This document shows positions 20,590 through 32,507 of a DNA stretch of 64,000 nt, piece after piece; the stretch's first letter is position 1; every line of letters begins with the position of its first letter. A model generated the notes under the pieces. The model did no database searches. It was given only the letters and a program-made list of their open reading frames with translations, and was not told the DNA's origin. Both the position numbers and the translations under genes were made by a program. This DNA is from Vandiemenella viatica (Eukaryota; Arthropoda; Insecta; Orthoptera; Morabidae), in assembly GCA_031002005.1 (NCBI GenBank), contig CM061919.1, positions 175,815,121-175,879,120 on the forward strand, given 5' to 3'.

Positions 20590-22240
20590 TATAAGTAACT
20601 GTCTGTAAAATGAAATGAGAGATTGCCAAGTGACAGGTTTAACATAGGTTTAGGCCAGGGGTGTGTCTGGATGTCAAGGATATGTTGGTAGGCTAGTTCC
20701 CATCTGCAGAGTTCTGAAGGAGTGGCGGTATTTGGAAAAACTCTAATAGCTCTAACTGTGAAACAGGTGTTCAGGTTGTACGAATTATGTGAGTTTGCAT
20801 GAATTGCCACTGGATGGTCTGGGTTGGAAGTATAAACTGTTTGCCTGTGCGCCATTCATCCTGTAGGATAGTTGTTGATAGGTGAGACTAATGTAGAGGC
20901 AATGCAATGGAGGCAGGTGAGTTGGATAAATAAGGTGAGTGGTAGTACACGTAGCATGTCCAATTATAGGGCAAGATTCGCCTGTGACAGGATTAGCGCA
21001 AGTAGTGGTGGCAGGGTGCAAGCTGCAAGTTTTGCAGCGGGGCTGTTACAAGGGAAAGATCCCTGTGGAGATCTAGGACAGTCTGCAGGCAAATATTTGT
21101 GGACCAAGATGTTATACAGATTGGGTGGTCTGCTGAAGCAAGTGAGGGGAGCAGTGGGTAGGATTTGGGAAGGGAGGAGACGCATTTCAGGGAAGGACCG
21201 TAGGAAATCATTCCCACGGCGGAGTATCTGGTTGACAGATTCCAGGTCATAAAGAACTGGGTGACAAGTGTTGGTCCATGGTCAGTTTTAGGAGGTGCAG
21301 AACGAAGGTTGTGGGTGATGGCACGGGAAATTTGTTTTTCCACGAGATCATGGGGCTATCGGCAGGAAACAAGGGCTTGGGATAGTTTTTGGGAGTAACT
21401 GGAGATTGGTTCATGATCGGAACAGATGCGTCTGCCACGGATTGCAAGGTTGTATGGGAGGGAACGTTTGATGTGGAAGGGGTGACAACTGTCAAAGTGT
21501 AGGTATTGTTGTAAATTGGTTGGTTTGATGTGTAGTTAGGTATGGAGGGCCCCTTGTCGTAGAGTGGTATCTACGTCAGGGAAGGTGATACAGGTGTGGG
21601 AATATGACCATGTGAAATTGATGGAGTGATTGTCATTGAGTGAGTTGAGGAAGTCTAGGAGGTGGTCCTCCCCGTGGGTCCAGATCATAAATATATCATC
21701 TATGTATATGAACCACACGAGGGGACTGAGGGGGCAGTTCTTCAGAAAAAAAAATTTCCAGACGTTCCAGGAATAGGTTGGCATAGGACGGGGCCGTGCG
21801 GGTACCCACGGCAGTGCCGCGTATCTGGTGATAAATCTGAGAGTTGAAGGAGAAATAGTTTTTGGAGAGGATAAACTTGGCTAGGGATATGAGAAAGGAT
21901 GTTCTGGGAAGACTGTTTGGAGGGCCCATATCCAGAAAGTGTTGAAGGGAACTGAGGCCTTCAAGGTGGGGAATATTGGTGTACAAGGAGATTACGTCAA
22001 TGGAAACAAGTTGGGAGTCTGGTGGTAGAGGACTGTGGACTTTCAACAGACACTCCAAAAACTGTGGTGTGTCTTTGATGTAAGAAGAAAGGTTCTGCAC
22101 AATAGGTTGGAGGTGTTGATCCACGAAGGCTGAAATCCATTCAGTGGGGGAACCATAGGCTGCAACTATAGAGCGTCCCGGATTGCCAGACTTGTGTATC
22201 TTCCCGGTCACAGCATTCCTGCAGACACAGCCATTTGTGT
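20590..22240 (-). mobile_element. Penelope-like retroelement (copy 2): reverse transcriptase plus GIY-YIG endonuclease remnant
   Basis: Minus strand, 5' to 3': the RT begins with TGKIHKSGNPGRSIVAAYGS and SPTEWISAFVDQHLQPIV. It continues with SIDVISLYTNIPHLEGL and RGTAVGTRTAPSYANLFLER. After a frameshift at an A-run (~21745) comes FIYIDDIFMIWTHGEDHLLD (YIDD catalytic box). Then comes the linker SWSTNICLQT, with a CxxC-like part decayed. A GIY-YIG-type segment follows (THLIYPTHLPPLHCLYISLT...YRMNG) near 20900, then CFTVRAIRVFPNTATPSEL. This domain order is specific to Penelope-like elements, which use a GIY-YIG nuclease rather than an AP endonuclease. At least four frame breaks are present, so it is inactive. 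Confidence 0.85.
21696..22211 (-). pseudogene. Penelope-like reverse transcriptase, N-terminal part
   Basis: The longest surviving frame of the element (171 residues). It contains KIHKSGNPGRSIVAAYGSPT, the DVISLYTNIP finger/palm motif with its catalytic Asp, and AVGTRTAPSYANLFL. It is separated by one frameshift from the YIDD box, which is in the frame 21536-21784. Confidence 0.85.
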
Positions 22241-22860
22241 TGTGTTAATGGCCACCTGTGTGTGGGATGTTAAGTACCTAGTCTGACTGCTGCTAGTCTC
22301 CCACCAATGGTGCATAATGTCAAATAATGTTGTAACAAGTCCATTACTTGTTCTCAGATCGCAGGCACAGATGTGAAGGGGCCACGATGTGCTGGTGCAC
22401 AGTACAGTGATCCTCCCTTGTGGTGGTCAGATGTGGTCGACCGGAACCTTGATATTGCCTGCCCCCATGTTCCAACATTGGACTACTGTCACATCCAAAA
22501 GCCCCTCAAATCTGGATATCACATGATTCTACCAACTGGCCAAATTGAGACCAACATTTAGGCCTCTTTTAAACTCTGTCAGGTGCTGATAGCACAGTCT
22601 CTGTTTCTTTCACAGTGATCACTCTACATCTGACACGAGTTATACTCTTTATATACCCTACCATAGCAAGAACACTAATGCACTCTGGGGGCTATTCTAC
22701 CTGTGACGGAGAATGGCAACCTAAACGTTTACATAACTGCCGATGTATTACACACTCTATGTATGAAGTTACATTACCATTCGACCATCTTGTGAGTGCT
22801 TTGGTTTTCTTGTCAACAAGTGTATGCGTCTCCTAGAAGATTACTTCGTGATAGTTGTGT
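22241..22860. other. Unclassified, repeat-like sequence upstream of the Penelope remnant
   Basis: Short frames, moderate GC, no recognisable domain. It could be the 5' part of the Penelope-like element or an adjacent unrelated repeat; I cannot decide. Confidence 0.3.
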
Positions 22861-23179
22861 TTATCAAAACAATTTTTTAATTTAAAGTGTAAAGAGATTA
22901 AGCCTGCTTGGCTTCTTCCACTAGTTACAAAACCAATTCTAACAATTGCTTTTACAGTACTGAGAAAATTGTCATTGTATATGTACTCAATTAGGAAATA
23001 GCTTCTTTGCTCCTCTCCATTGCATTATTTCTTTTAAAAGTATAATTGTTTCATGTGTTTAATTTCAAAATAATTTTTACATTGAATTCACTTCTTTGAT
23101 TTAAATGGCTTAGTGCTCAGTAGGATGAGACCTTAGGGACTATCTTTCTGTGATGGTAGGGAATAAATCGGATGAGAGT

Positions 23180-24290
23180 CTCCCTGTAAGTATAAATGAG
23201 GAAACTACAAAATTTGAAATAGATTCTCAGAAAATTATGAGGAAATTTAGAAAGCTTAAAAAAAAAAAAAAAATTCATTGGGACTGGTGTAAATAATATT
23301 ACTACAGATGTGTTAAAGATTGTGGGATGTGATACTGTTCCCTACCTTGAAATTTTATTTAAAATGAGTCTGGAGTCTTGCTGCTTGCCAGAGGACTGGA
23401 AAAGAGCAATAATAGTACCGTTCATAAGAAGTGGGAGGGGAGGAGTGACAAATAGGGTTGAAAATTATAGGCCGATTAGTTTGACATCAGTGATAGGCGA
23501 AATTATGGCGAGATTGATATGCAACAATACCAGTGATGTCTATAAGGAAATAAACTGGTTTGCAGTTCAACAACATGGCTTAGGCAAGGATATTTATGTG
23601 AATCTCTGATGGTGGGCTGTATACAAGATATTTCAGATGAATCGAACAAGAGAGGCCAAATTGATTGTGTAGCACTAGATCTTTCTAAGGCATTTGACAG
23701 AGTGAGCCATAAATGGTTTTAAATAAAATGAAAACTGTTTGATTGGATCAAAAAGTTACTTGTTGGCCAGAGGAATTCTTAAAAGGCAGAAAGCAGTGTT
23801 AGAGTAGGAAATACTTTATCTAAAGAGGTGGAAGTAAATATGGGAGTGCCACAAGGTAGTGTATAGGGACCGTAGCTGTTCAATATTCTAATGACTGATT
23901 GTGTAGATGATTTACAGTCAGAATTTAGGTTGTTTGCAAATAACATAATGGTATATAATGGGATCAAAACACAAGAAGACAGTGAACTGCTGCAGGGTGA
24001 CCTGGATCGAATATCTAAATGGGTAGATCAGCTTGGAATGAAGATAAACGGCAAAAGAGTCAGATTACCAGGTACACAGATAAAAAACTAAACATTGTTT
24101 GTGACTATAGGGTGGGGTCAGAATTGCTTGTTAAAGGCTTGAAATGTAAATATCCTGATATAACATTTGATAATAAACTCAAATTATAGAATATAATGAA
24201 AGAAATAAAATAAAAAAGGAGTAGTTAAATGACTAATGGAATTGACAGCGAAGTATGTGCTCTATTGCAATTAAATTAATAACAACAACC
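23180..24290 (+). pseudogene. CR1-like LINE reverse-transcriptase fragment
   Basis: Frames give YLEILFKMSLESCCLPEDWK and NRVENYRPISLTSVIGEIMA. ALDLSKAFDRVSHKW-like sequence follows across breaks, then MGVPQGSV, ILMTDCVDDLQSEFRLFANN (normally FADD; here FANN) and KWVDQLGMKING. It ends near GCAATTAAATTAATAACAAC, close to the family's 3' tail. Stops, frameshifts and the lost catalytic Asp pair make it non-functional. Confidence 0.65.
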
Positions 24291-24299
24291 ACCAATGCT

Positions 24300-25700
24300 C
24301 TTGCCACTGTAATTTTTTTTCATGCATCTGCCCCTTGTTTCTTATCTAAGTTCTTGGGTCTCATTACATTGCATATTTTCATTCAAATATGAATCAAATC
24401 ATTGCTTCACTTGTTCCTTTTTTGAAGTCTTGTTTATATTCGAATTTGCTTAATACTTTTTAGTGCTGATTGAAGTGACATCTTGGTGTACATGTAGTCT
24501 CTTTCATGATTCTTTTATAGAACATTTTGAGTTGCTTAAATTGAATTTCTATTTTATCCACTGTCAATGTGAGAAACAAAAATAACTGGTGAAAAACTTA
24601 AATGTTATTATCGCCTATATAATGAGGCATTATTTATTCTGAGTTGCATCTGTCTAATAAATCCAACAGTTTGTAGATAACAGACATTTATTTCAATAAA
24701 AACTTCAAAACTGTCTTACAGTAACTTCTTCACCTTCATCCAAATTGTACATAACACTTAATTGTATCTTATATAACATTTACAAAATATAGTTGTAAAT
24801 TTTAATGTCTAAATTGGTTTGTTTGTAAAAACGTATGTGTATATTTTTAAGCGTTACAAGCTCCACATTGCAGAGGTTATTCCTCAATAGAAGTTCTATT
24901 AAATAAGAAATAAAAATAAGAATAAAAATGACATAATTAATTTGAGCATATACTCCTAGAGATGATGTTTAACTGAAAACGGCAGTTTGCATCGTGATAG
25001 AATTGGAGTATTTTATATTTCAGCACAGTAATCACTTCGGATGCACCAAGCCAGCAGAATCCCATTCAGAACCGTTAACGAGGTAGTAGGTTGTGGCGCA
25101 GGCGATTTAAACTGCGCCGACGAAGTTGTTATAACTGCTCGCGGAGCGTAAAGCCAGGCCCAGACGCGTTTAATGTCTCCGGTGAAATTTGCATTCTCTA
25201 ATAAATTGGCCGAGGGCTTCGTTATAACTGATGAGGAATGCGTTTGTAATTGGTAATTAGCGAGCAAAAATTGTTCGGCGAGTGGCGAGCCAGCAGATGG
25301 TTATCTTCGACTTGAGGAGGTCAGTGAGCTTCCATGAGGCATGCAACGATGTTGCATGATCTAAAGTGGCCAGGCCAACCGCAGAAACACGTAAAAAAAC
25401 ACAAACAAAAATATATATATATATAAATAAAACTGGCTCGATAATTGGTCCGTGTGTCGATTTCGGATAGTTTCCTGAAACTAATTCTGGCAGATGACTG
25501 GTTATTGCTGGTTTTCGTTTCACTCTTCGTAATTTCCGCAATCATTCATAAACATCTAGTTGCCATTCTCAGCCCTCATATACTCCGGTTTAAAGTAGAA
25601 TTAACACCTTGTACTTTGATAATAAGACCGATGTTTCCCTATTTTTTAGTACTGTACTAGCTGATGCCTGCAACTTCTATTACATGGACTATTAATTGAG
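24300..25700. other. Intergenic or intronic stretch with a GC-richer segment at 25015-25380
   Basis: 24300-25010 is AT-rich and featureless. 25015-25380 has distinctly higher GC and CpG, no coding frame and no visible repeat boundaries. It includes a pair of homeodomain-type cores in TGTAATTGGTAATTAGCG. A short (AT) run follows at 25409-25424. Confidence 0.3.
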
Positions 25701-25734
25701 GTTACGGGTTTACTACGGCTTTCTCCGCTTCCCG

Positions 25735-26180
25735 CAGCTGTGTGTTCTCTGTTCTGTATGGCGTTGAAACGTGGACATTAACTGAAACTATCAGTAAAAG
25801 GTTAGAAACTTTTGAAATGTGGCTATATTGAAGAATGTTGAGAATACCATGGACAGACCACACCACAAATACTGAAGTGCTCCGCAAAATGAAGAAATAT
25901 ATGGAAATACTGACCACCATAAAAAACACGGAAGCTTCAGTACCTTGGCGACATCATGAGGAATAGTAGCCGTTATGAACTCCAGCAGTCTGTTCTCCAA
26001 GGGAAAATACCAGGAAAGAGAAGTGCTGGTAGAAGAAGAACTTCTTGGATAAAAAATCTGGGAACATGGACATCCAAGACAACTACGGAGTTAATCCGAG
26101 CATCAACCAGCAGAGACGAGACAGCCAAGATGGTTGCCGACATCCGGAACGGACCAGAAGAAGAAGAATACGTATAGATA
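25735..26180 (+). pseudogene. LINE 3' coding fragment (RTE/R4-like type), copy 1
   Basis: Readable blocks are TNTEVLRKMKKYMEILTTIK-like sequence, GDIMRNSSRYELQQ, LQGKIPGKRSAGRRRTSW, and TSRDETAKMVADIRNG followed by a run of Glu. This is the C-terminal region after the reverse transcriptase in LINEs with a GHxxRN ... GRRRxSW pattern. Confidence 0.6.
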
Positions 26181-26239
26181 GGCAAATATCATTCAAGGAA
26201 AATTTCAGTTTCAGAATCTTCTAAAACAACTTAAAAGAA

Positions 26240-27060
26240 CTAAAAATAACATTCAATAGAGATCTACAGGCACTGGTGTTTGCAGATGATGTAGCAGTAT
26301 GGGATGAAACAGAAGAAGGAATACAAAACAAATTGAAGACGTGGAATGATAAGTTTGAAGAATATGGAATGAAATTGAATAAAAAAAAACTGTAGCACTA
26401 AAAATAAGCCGAAAGAATACAGATTTTCATATATAATTACAAGACCACGAAGTTGAAGTTGTGGACCAATTCAGCTACCTGGGGAGCATAATTGCCAATA
26501 ATGGTAGAAGTGAGTTAGAAATAATGAGTAGAGTAACCAAAGGAGCCAACTTCTACAGTACCGTGCGAGGCTTACTATGGGACATGAAGGTTCCCAGAAG
26601 AACAAAAATTGTCTTGTACAAATCATATCTCATTCCTATCCTCACATATGCTTTGGAAACATGCACACTAACATCAAGGGACCTTAGCAAGATCCAAGCA
26701 TGTGAAATGAAGTTTCTTAGAACGGCCCTCCAGAAAACTAGACTTGACCGCATAAAGAATGAGGAAATTAGATCAAACCTAGAGCTAAGGGAATCCATGG
26801 AAGAGAGACTTAGGTCATCAAGACTTCGGTGGTTTGGGCATGTGAAGAGAATGACTAGTAAAAGACTGCCAAAAACTTATTTGGAAAAAGGATACTGGGC
26901 AAAAGACCAGTGGGAAGACCAAGAAGAAGATGGACAGACCAACTGAAGGAGGACGTAGAGAGAAGAGGCTGGAATTGGGATTACATCACAGACAGAGAAA
27001 CCTTTCTGGACAGGAAAAAGTGGAGAACAATCGTCTATAACAACCAAGGCTCGTAAACCA
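26240..27060 (+). pseudogene. LINE reverse-transcriptase C-terminal half with intact FADD (copy 2, related type)
   Basis: It starts at LQALVFADDVAVWDETEEGI (FADD catalytic pair intact, ~26268). After a frameshift it has VVDQFSYLGSIIANNGRSEL, ILTYALETCTLTSRDLSKIQ, and ACEMKFLRTALQKTRLDRIK. RLRWFGHVKRM follows, and the end decays near 27060. It is 5'-truncated at the palm. The open frame of 161 codons at 26461-26946 shows it is younger than copy 1. Confidence 0.7.
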
Positions 27061-27384
27061 CACCCGGGAAACTGGAGATGGTCCCCAACGATAATGATGA
27101 TGAATCTTCTAAAAACATTTGGACCATTTTCGTCCTGATATTCGTGAATATAACATGAAAACTAGTTATCACATTTAGACATCAGAAGGGAAGAAAGGAC
27201 GCTTGTCTATATCTACTTCGTAAATTTCGAGTTTGGCGTTTAAACTGATCTAAAAATATCTGTGACGACGTCATGAAGCTAATTTGATTATTGTGTTCCT
27301 GCCTATTGGTTTGATCCGGAATTTCGGCTGAGTGTATTAAAGTACCGCAATGCTAGTTACGCCGGAGTTTTTTCGTAGCACTAG

Positions 27385-27775
27385 CAGTGGCGTAGCTAGG
27401 TCAACAAGGGCCCCGGTGCAAAAAATTTATTTTGGGCCCTCAGGCCAGACGGGCAACCTTTTTTTTGCTTTGTGTGCTGGTAGGGGCCCCCTGAACTGAG
27501 GATGGGGGCCCTTGAATTGTTCTTTAGGGGCCCCTGAGCAGTGGTTGGGGCCCCCCCTGAGCAGCGAGGGCCCTTAGTGAGGGGCTCCTGTGTTCTCAGA
27601 GGAGCCCCTTAGACGACGGTAGAGCTAAAAAAAAGGTCGCCAGTTTGCCGTGAAGGCTTGTGGGCCCTCTAAACTGCGATCGATTGAGGGCACCTAGAGT
27701 TGCGCTTAGGGGCCCCCTGAGCGTGAGGGCCCCGGTGCACTGCACCGCCTAGCCCCAATAGTAGCTACGCCCCTG
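27385..27775. mobile_element. hAT-type MITE with 8-bp target duplication
   Basis: The ends CAGTGGCGTAGCTAGG and (inverted right end) CAGGGGCGTAGCTACT match closely. They are flanked by the 8-bp repeat AGCACTAG at 27377-27384 and 27776-27783. The interior is GC-rich, with many GGGCCC/GGGGCCCC words and no protein. The 8-bp duplication and CAG-G start point to hAT. Confidence 0.85.
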
Positions 27776-27783
27776 AGCACTAG

Positions 27784-28330
27784 AGGTTGATGATGGGATG
27801 ATCCCTTCTTGCCGCTTCAAAAACTACACTTTAATTAAAGTGAATAACATGGGGATTCATAGCTTCACAAACAGGTGTTAGCATTAAGTACCCTCCATTA
27901 TTTTAGTTCATTCTAGACTATAGTGGGGAAAAAAAACCGCACACACATTTTCTGAACACCGTAATTGGAGTAATAGTAGAGCGTACGTGATGCCTCTGGA
28001 TATAGGCGTTTTCTTCAACAACCCATAAATAAATTGGCAAATATATTAATTAATTTATAATTGTTCGTGCCTAATAGATGTGAATAAATGTTGAGAAGTT
28101 GCTCGAAACGTAGTTACGGTTTGGTACTGTGCTTAAGTAATGGTAAGTTGCGTCGAATCTTGGTTCGGATGCCTAGATTCCTTTTATATATATATGGTTG
28201 CAGTTTAAAAATAGCATTTTAAACGGTTTCGCTATTGTTCGTTCCACAGAAGGAAGGATTTCTTTGGGTCAGGTCGTCTTGTTGTTTCGGAAAAAAATCA
28301 TTTCGACTTGCTACGTTTAGCCATATAGAA
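27784..28330. other. AT-rich stretch without recognisable features
   Basis: No coding frame, TIR pair or tRNA-like box seen; a short (AT) run lies at 28185-28194. Confidence 0.3.
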
Positions 28331-28334
28331 ATCA

Positions 28335-28540
28335 CGTAAGTACCGACCACGAAGGCTTTCTGGAGTATGCGGTTTCACATTCCCGTCCGTCCATCCAGAT
28401 TTCGGTTTTCCATGATTTCCCGAAATCACTCTATGCGAATACCTGGATGGTTCCTTCAAAAGAACATTGCCAAATTCCTTTACGATTCGTGTCTCCAATT
28501 CTCTCCAGCCGACGAGATGTAAAGCTATTAAAAAAAACTG
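28335..28540 (+). repeat. tRNA-derived SINE (family 1), diverged
   Basis: The body words CCAGATTTCGGTTTTCCATG, CCTGGATGGTTCCTTCAAAA and a tail ending TAAAAAAAACT are clear. The tRNA-like head (GACCACGAAGGCTTTCTGG) is heavily mutated. Confidence 0.7.
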
Positions 28541-28756
28541 GCAAGTTCAAAGTTCAATGAGTTCAGATTCCACAAAACTGTTTCACTGGCGCTAGTGGAA
28601 AGCCGGACAAAATTCATATGGGTTTAAGTTTCACTGGTCCTAGTTCTAGGTTTATATTTCTTTTATTCTGTTTCAGTTACATGTGAGGTAAAGACAGTAG
28701 GTTTTCACAGCTTTCAAGCCGCCGGATTAGCGGAGGAGGAGCTCAGCATTCATATT

Positions 28757-28970
28757 TCCTGACCGTAGGCACTAGAGTGGACGTGCGTGGTCGGCGACAT
28801 GGTCCGGCCATTTTTCTTTACCTTCCTGTGGGGTTTTATTCTATAGCAGGGGACCGTTCCGGACGTTCGGCTTCGAGGAAAAATCCACGACTTCGTCGGG
28901 GATCGAACTCTGGTCATTTGGGCCGTAGTCAGACGCTCTATCGTCTGAGCTACGCGGCCGCCCTCTGTAT
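28757..28970 (-). repeat. tRNA-derived SINE (family 3)
   Basis: On the minus strand, GCGTAGCTCAGACGATAGAG is a near-perfect tRNA A-box arm and AGAGTTCGATCCCCG a near-perfect B-box, about 50 nt apart. The body contains GGAACGGTCCCCTGCTATAG. The cloverleaf does not close at the acceptor stem, so this is a SINE head rather than a functional tRNA gene. Confidence 0.65.
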
Positions 28971-29093
28971 CAGTTATAAATTGCTTTAGGAGGAAAATAT
29001 AATTCCCGGATTTTATCAAACATACTAGACGAGTAAGTTATGTTGACACGATATGTCAAACATTTGTTGGTGACGTAGTACATAAGAAGCTAA

Positions 29094-29481
29094 GGGAGCG
29101 TGCATAAACCACGTAGCTCCATTTTGGCCTCTAGTGAACCCTCCCCCCACGTAGCCCTACGTGGCTTTTGCTTCTACCCCCCCCCTTCCCTCCCCACGTA
29201 GCACGTAGCTTTTTTCCCTTTTGATTCCATAAGTCATTATGTACTGTTTTCTCTCGTCAGACTATTATAAATTACATATGGAGATAATTAACTGAGGGAA
29301 ATAAATATTCACATGCTGTTGTGAGCTCTGTTCCTCATTTTAACTGTGAAAAATGTTATGAAAGGAAAGCTACGTGGCCTGGCTCGGAACCCCCCCCCCC
29401 TCCCACGTAGCTCTGCGTAGCCTTTCAGTCAACCCCCCCCCCTTTTCCCTTGACCGAGCCACGTAGTTTGTGCACGATCCC
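29094..29481 (+). mobile_element. Harbinger-type MITE, copy 1, TAA target duplication
   Basis: The left end GGGAGCGTGCATAAACCACG and the right end, inverted (GGGATCGTGCACAAACTACG), are imperfect TIRs. They are flanked by TAA at 29091-29093 and 29482-29484. It contains repeated CTACGTGG/CCACGTAG words and C-runs near each end. No protein. Confidence 0.75.
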
Positions 29482-29618
29482 TAACTGCTGATTGTTTTAA
29501 GTCTCTTCACTTTCTCGTACACTGGTAAAAAAAGTATAATGGTCCTCTATAGTTTCTAAGAATTTTCATATCTCCGATTTTAAATTCCATAAAGCCATTT
29601 GCTCTTATTTTGTAATAA

Positions 29619-30015
29619 GGGAGCGTCCATAAACTACGTGGCTCGGTGTGGAGTGGTTGGCTGGAAAGCTACGCTGGGCTACGTGGGGGGGAGAGGGGGG
29701 GGAGGAGATTCCGAGCCAGGTCACGTAGCTTTCCATTCATATTATTTGTCACAGTTAAAATGAGGTACAAACACACAACAGCATGTGAATATTTCTTTAC
29801 GTCATTTAACTATCTCCGTATGCAATTTACGAAGGACCAATAAGAGAAAACAGTACAAAATGTCTTCTGGATTCAATAAGGGGAAAAGCTACGTGCTACT
29901 TGGGGGGCCGGAAGGGGGGGGGGGGTGATAGAGGCAAAAGCCACGTCGGGCTACGTGGAGGGAGGGGAGGTTGACAGAAGGCCAAAATGGAGGTACGTGG
30001 TTTATGGACGCTCCA
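29619..30015 (-). mobile_element. Harbinger-type MITE, copy 2, inverted relative to copy 1
   Basis: It reads as the reverse complement of the element at 29094-29481 over its whole length, with diverged G/C runs. The ends are GGGAGCGTCCATAAACTACG and its inverse. TAA flanks it at 29616-29618 and 30016-30018. A 20-plus T run lies just outside, at 30037-30064. Confidence 0.75.
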
Positions 30016-30339
30016 TAACCTTTGGTTTCAAAAGGAGTTTTTTTTTTTTTTTTTTTTTTTTTTTCAACACAATTTTGCCTACTGATTTGAAAGAAATTAA
30101 TTGTTATAGAGTTTCTACGTTAATAAATATAGCCATTTGGCAGATTGCTTCCATAATGTCTATTTTGCAGCATGCCAACCTAAAATTTGGTCGTAAAAAA
30201 AACTTAGTTATTATTGTTCAGTAAATATTATTTGTCAGAACCCTTTTCCGTTGTTACGGAATACAGCGTGTGTAATCTGTTTACATCTTGTTAGAAATCA
30301 CAAGTGTTATTATTGTTGTTCTGGAGGACTCCAGTTCTT

Positions 30340-30524
30340 TTTATTTTTCCATATGGCTTTACGTCTCGTCAGCATCGAGATCATTAGCCGCGGAGGATAG
30401 GGAAGAAGGAGCGCGAAGGAATTCGGCCATGGTATTTTGAAGGAATCACCCCGGCATTCTCCTGGACTTATTCCTGGAATCATGAAAAACCGAGATCTGG
30501 ATGGATTGGCGGGGATTTAATTTA
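30340..30524 (-). repeat. tRNA-derived SINE (family 1), lacking its tRNA head
   Basis: Minus-strand body words are present (GGCTTTACGTCTCGTC inverted tail, AATTCGGCCATGGTATTTTG, TGGATTGGCGGGGATTT). The sequence then runs straight into a CR1-like 3' end at 30525 instead of the tRNA-like head. Confidence 0.65.
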
Positions 30525-30775
30525 ATTTAATTGCAATGCAGCACACGCTCCGGTGGCAATTTCCCTACACACCCATCTTCCCCCTATCCTGCACCTACCT
30601 ACATTTGCCCTCTACAAATTTTATCTTTAAATTCTTTCAAAGTTTTTGGTAAATTATTCATCATTTCTCTTGGTAACTCATTCCAATCCCTGACACCCTT
30701 ACCTAAAAAAGAGAATCTCCCTTTTGAACCTGGGTCCTCCAGAATGTCAGGCTCTTGAGTTACTGTTTATCTACA
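30525..30775 (-). pseudogene. CR1-like LINE 3' end fragment
   Basis: The minus strand gives GKGVRDWNELPREMMNNLPK, then a UTR with GCACACGCTCCGGTGGCAAT inverted. It matches the fragments at 3605-4080, 20236-20345 and 57250-57370. Confidence 0.65.
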
Positions 30776-31389
30776 GGGCTCGGTACCCGTTCTTATCTTG
30801 GTCTGACAGTCTCATTCAGTTTTGCAGAGTTTTCTGAGAGCTCGATTAAGGAGAATGTGCCGAAGATACCTCAATATATCACATGGCTGATGTGTTTTTC
30901 CTGGTAATCCACTACAGTTCTGACTGGACCAGGTCACCAGGACTAATCATAACGTCAAAATCGCCACTCTATGTGAAAGCAATAATATTGGAATCGGTAG
31001 AGTTCAGTAAATCTCGTGTTTATTAGTCTATTTTGGATATTAAATTTTAGTTTCAAAACTTTTGTCCGTGTTTGCGTTTTTTTATTATTTCCTAATATTC
31101 TGCGCAGTACAGCTTGAAGAAATGGTACTCGTGTCCTAAGAAATAGAAAGGAGTGTTACCATTTGTCTATGCTTCCGTACCCGACTGCACTTATGTTATT
31201 CGGTTTCATATATATATAATCAGTAATAGGGTTCACCTAGTCTGTCGTGAAAAACCGCAAGAATTTCGTAATTAGAATAATTGGTTAAAAGGGGCAAAAC
31301 TTGTCATACTTCCGAATCTTTTATCACTGCATTTTTTATTTTTATTATAACGTTGCAGTTAATAATAGTGGTGCTCCGAATTTGGTTCT

Positions 31390-32170
31390 TATGTATTCTT
31401 CTTAGTGGATGTGTATTGCAGTTGTGATATAACTGCTACGAGAGCAGTGTTTTCTTTTCCGGCCATACTGTTGCAACGAACACTCCACTTAATTTTTTTG
31501 TCCGTCTCTAACAGGTTTGATGCAGTCTTCCAATTTTTCTTATCCTGTGCAAATCTCTTTATAACCTCCGTACTCAATTATATGCTTCGCATACTCCTAA
31601 TTTTTGTCTTCGAAGTAGTTACTTCCCTTCCAGTTTACCCTTTATTATAATCGGACCCCCCACTTTCCGCTTCTTCTTTTCCCAAGTTTCTACATCTTAC
31701 TGTTTTTGTCAGTACTCGTCACGTAATGTTCATTTATTACCTCCAGGTTCTTTTATTCTAGAAATAGGCGTATCACAGCCATAGTGACAGACGTTACCCA
31801 ATGTTTGGAAGAGCTGGAACCGGCATACTTTTCCTACCATCCAATCTATTTTCCTTTTTTTCTTTGCTTCTTCTTCATGGCTTAGCATTTTTCTTGGTCT
31901 TCGTAGGTCTTCTTGCCCAGCTTTGGCAGAACTTGATCACTCGCTCTTAGTACGTGTTCGTGCCAATTGTTTTGGTATACCTCTGTTTTTTTACTGTCTG
32001 GGAAAATCTGTAATTTCTCCCTTGTTTCCTAATGGTGTATGAGGTGTGCTTTGCTACCTTATATAACTTCATTTCTATAGCTTTTATTCGGCTTCTATCC
32101 ATAATTCACCTCCAAATAATAGTGTTTGGATTACTATTATTTTACAGAACTTCGTTTGTACCCGTCTTTG
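31390..32170 (-). pseudogene. LINE 3' coding fragment (RTE/R4-like type)
   Basis: The minus strand reads TKFCKIIVIQTLLFGGELWI, a decayed form of the VVIPTLLYGSE-W motif after reverse transcriptase. It continues through KKRKIDWMVGK-like sequence to AQDKKNWKTASNLLETD near 31540. Numerous frame breaks. Confidence 0.45.
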
Positions 32171-32249
32171 AAGTTTTTTAGAGATTACGCAATTATGTTT
32201 TTGCTATGGAATAGAGCAGAAGTATAGCTTTTGTAAAATTGCTTGATAA

Positions 32250-32507
32250 GAGACGTCAATAAATTACGTCACACTTTAACTGGGAATTGGGTGGAGGTCA
32301 GTGTGTGGCATAACGTTACTCGGGGGGAAGGGGGGTTATAAGTTTCGTGACGTCATCTTGAAACCGCAGTTTTAATCAAGTTCTAAAATTAAAATTGCAG
32401 ACTGTGGTGTCACAATGGGAAGGGGTTTCCAAAGTGTGACATGACGTGATAAGGAGGAGGAGGCAATAAAATATTAAATTTGTGTGACGTCATTAATGAA
32501 TTGCCCT
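32250..32507. mobile_element. Harbinger-like MITE, TAA target duplication
   Basis: The left end GAGACGTCAATAAATTACGT and the inverted right end GGGCAATTCATTAATGACGT are imperfect TIRs, each continuing in a CGTCAC(A) word. TAA flanks them at 32247-32249 and 32508-32510. Internal GTGACGTCAT words repeat. No protein. Confidence 0.55.

Noticed and set aside
22373..22561. Short frame upstream of the Penelope remnant as its first ORF
   Set aside because: It is on the opposite strand and has no Penelope-like motif.
28757..28970. Functional tRNA gene on the minus strand
   Set aside because: A- and B-boxes are good, but the acceptor stem does not pair and a long non-tRNA body follows; it is a SINE head.
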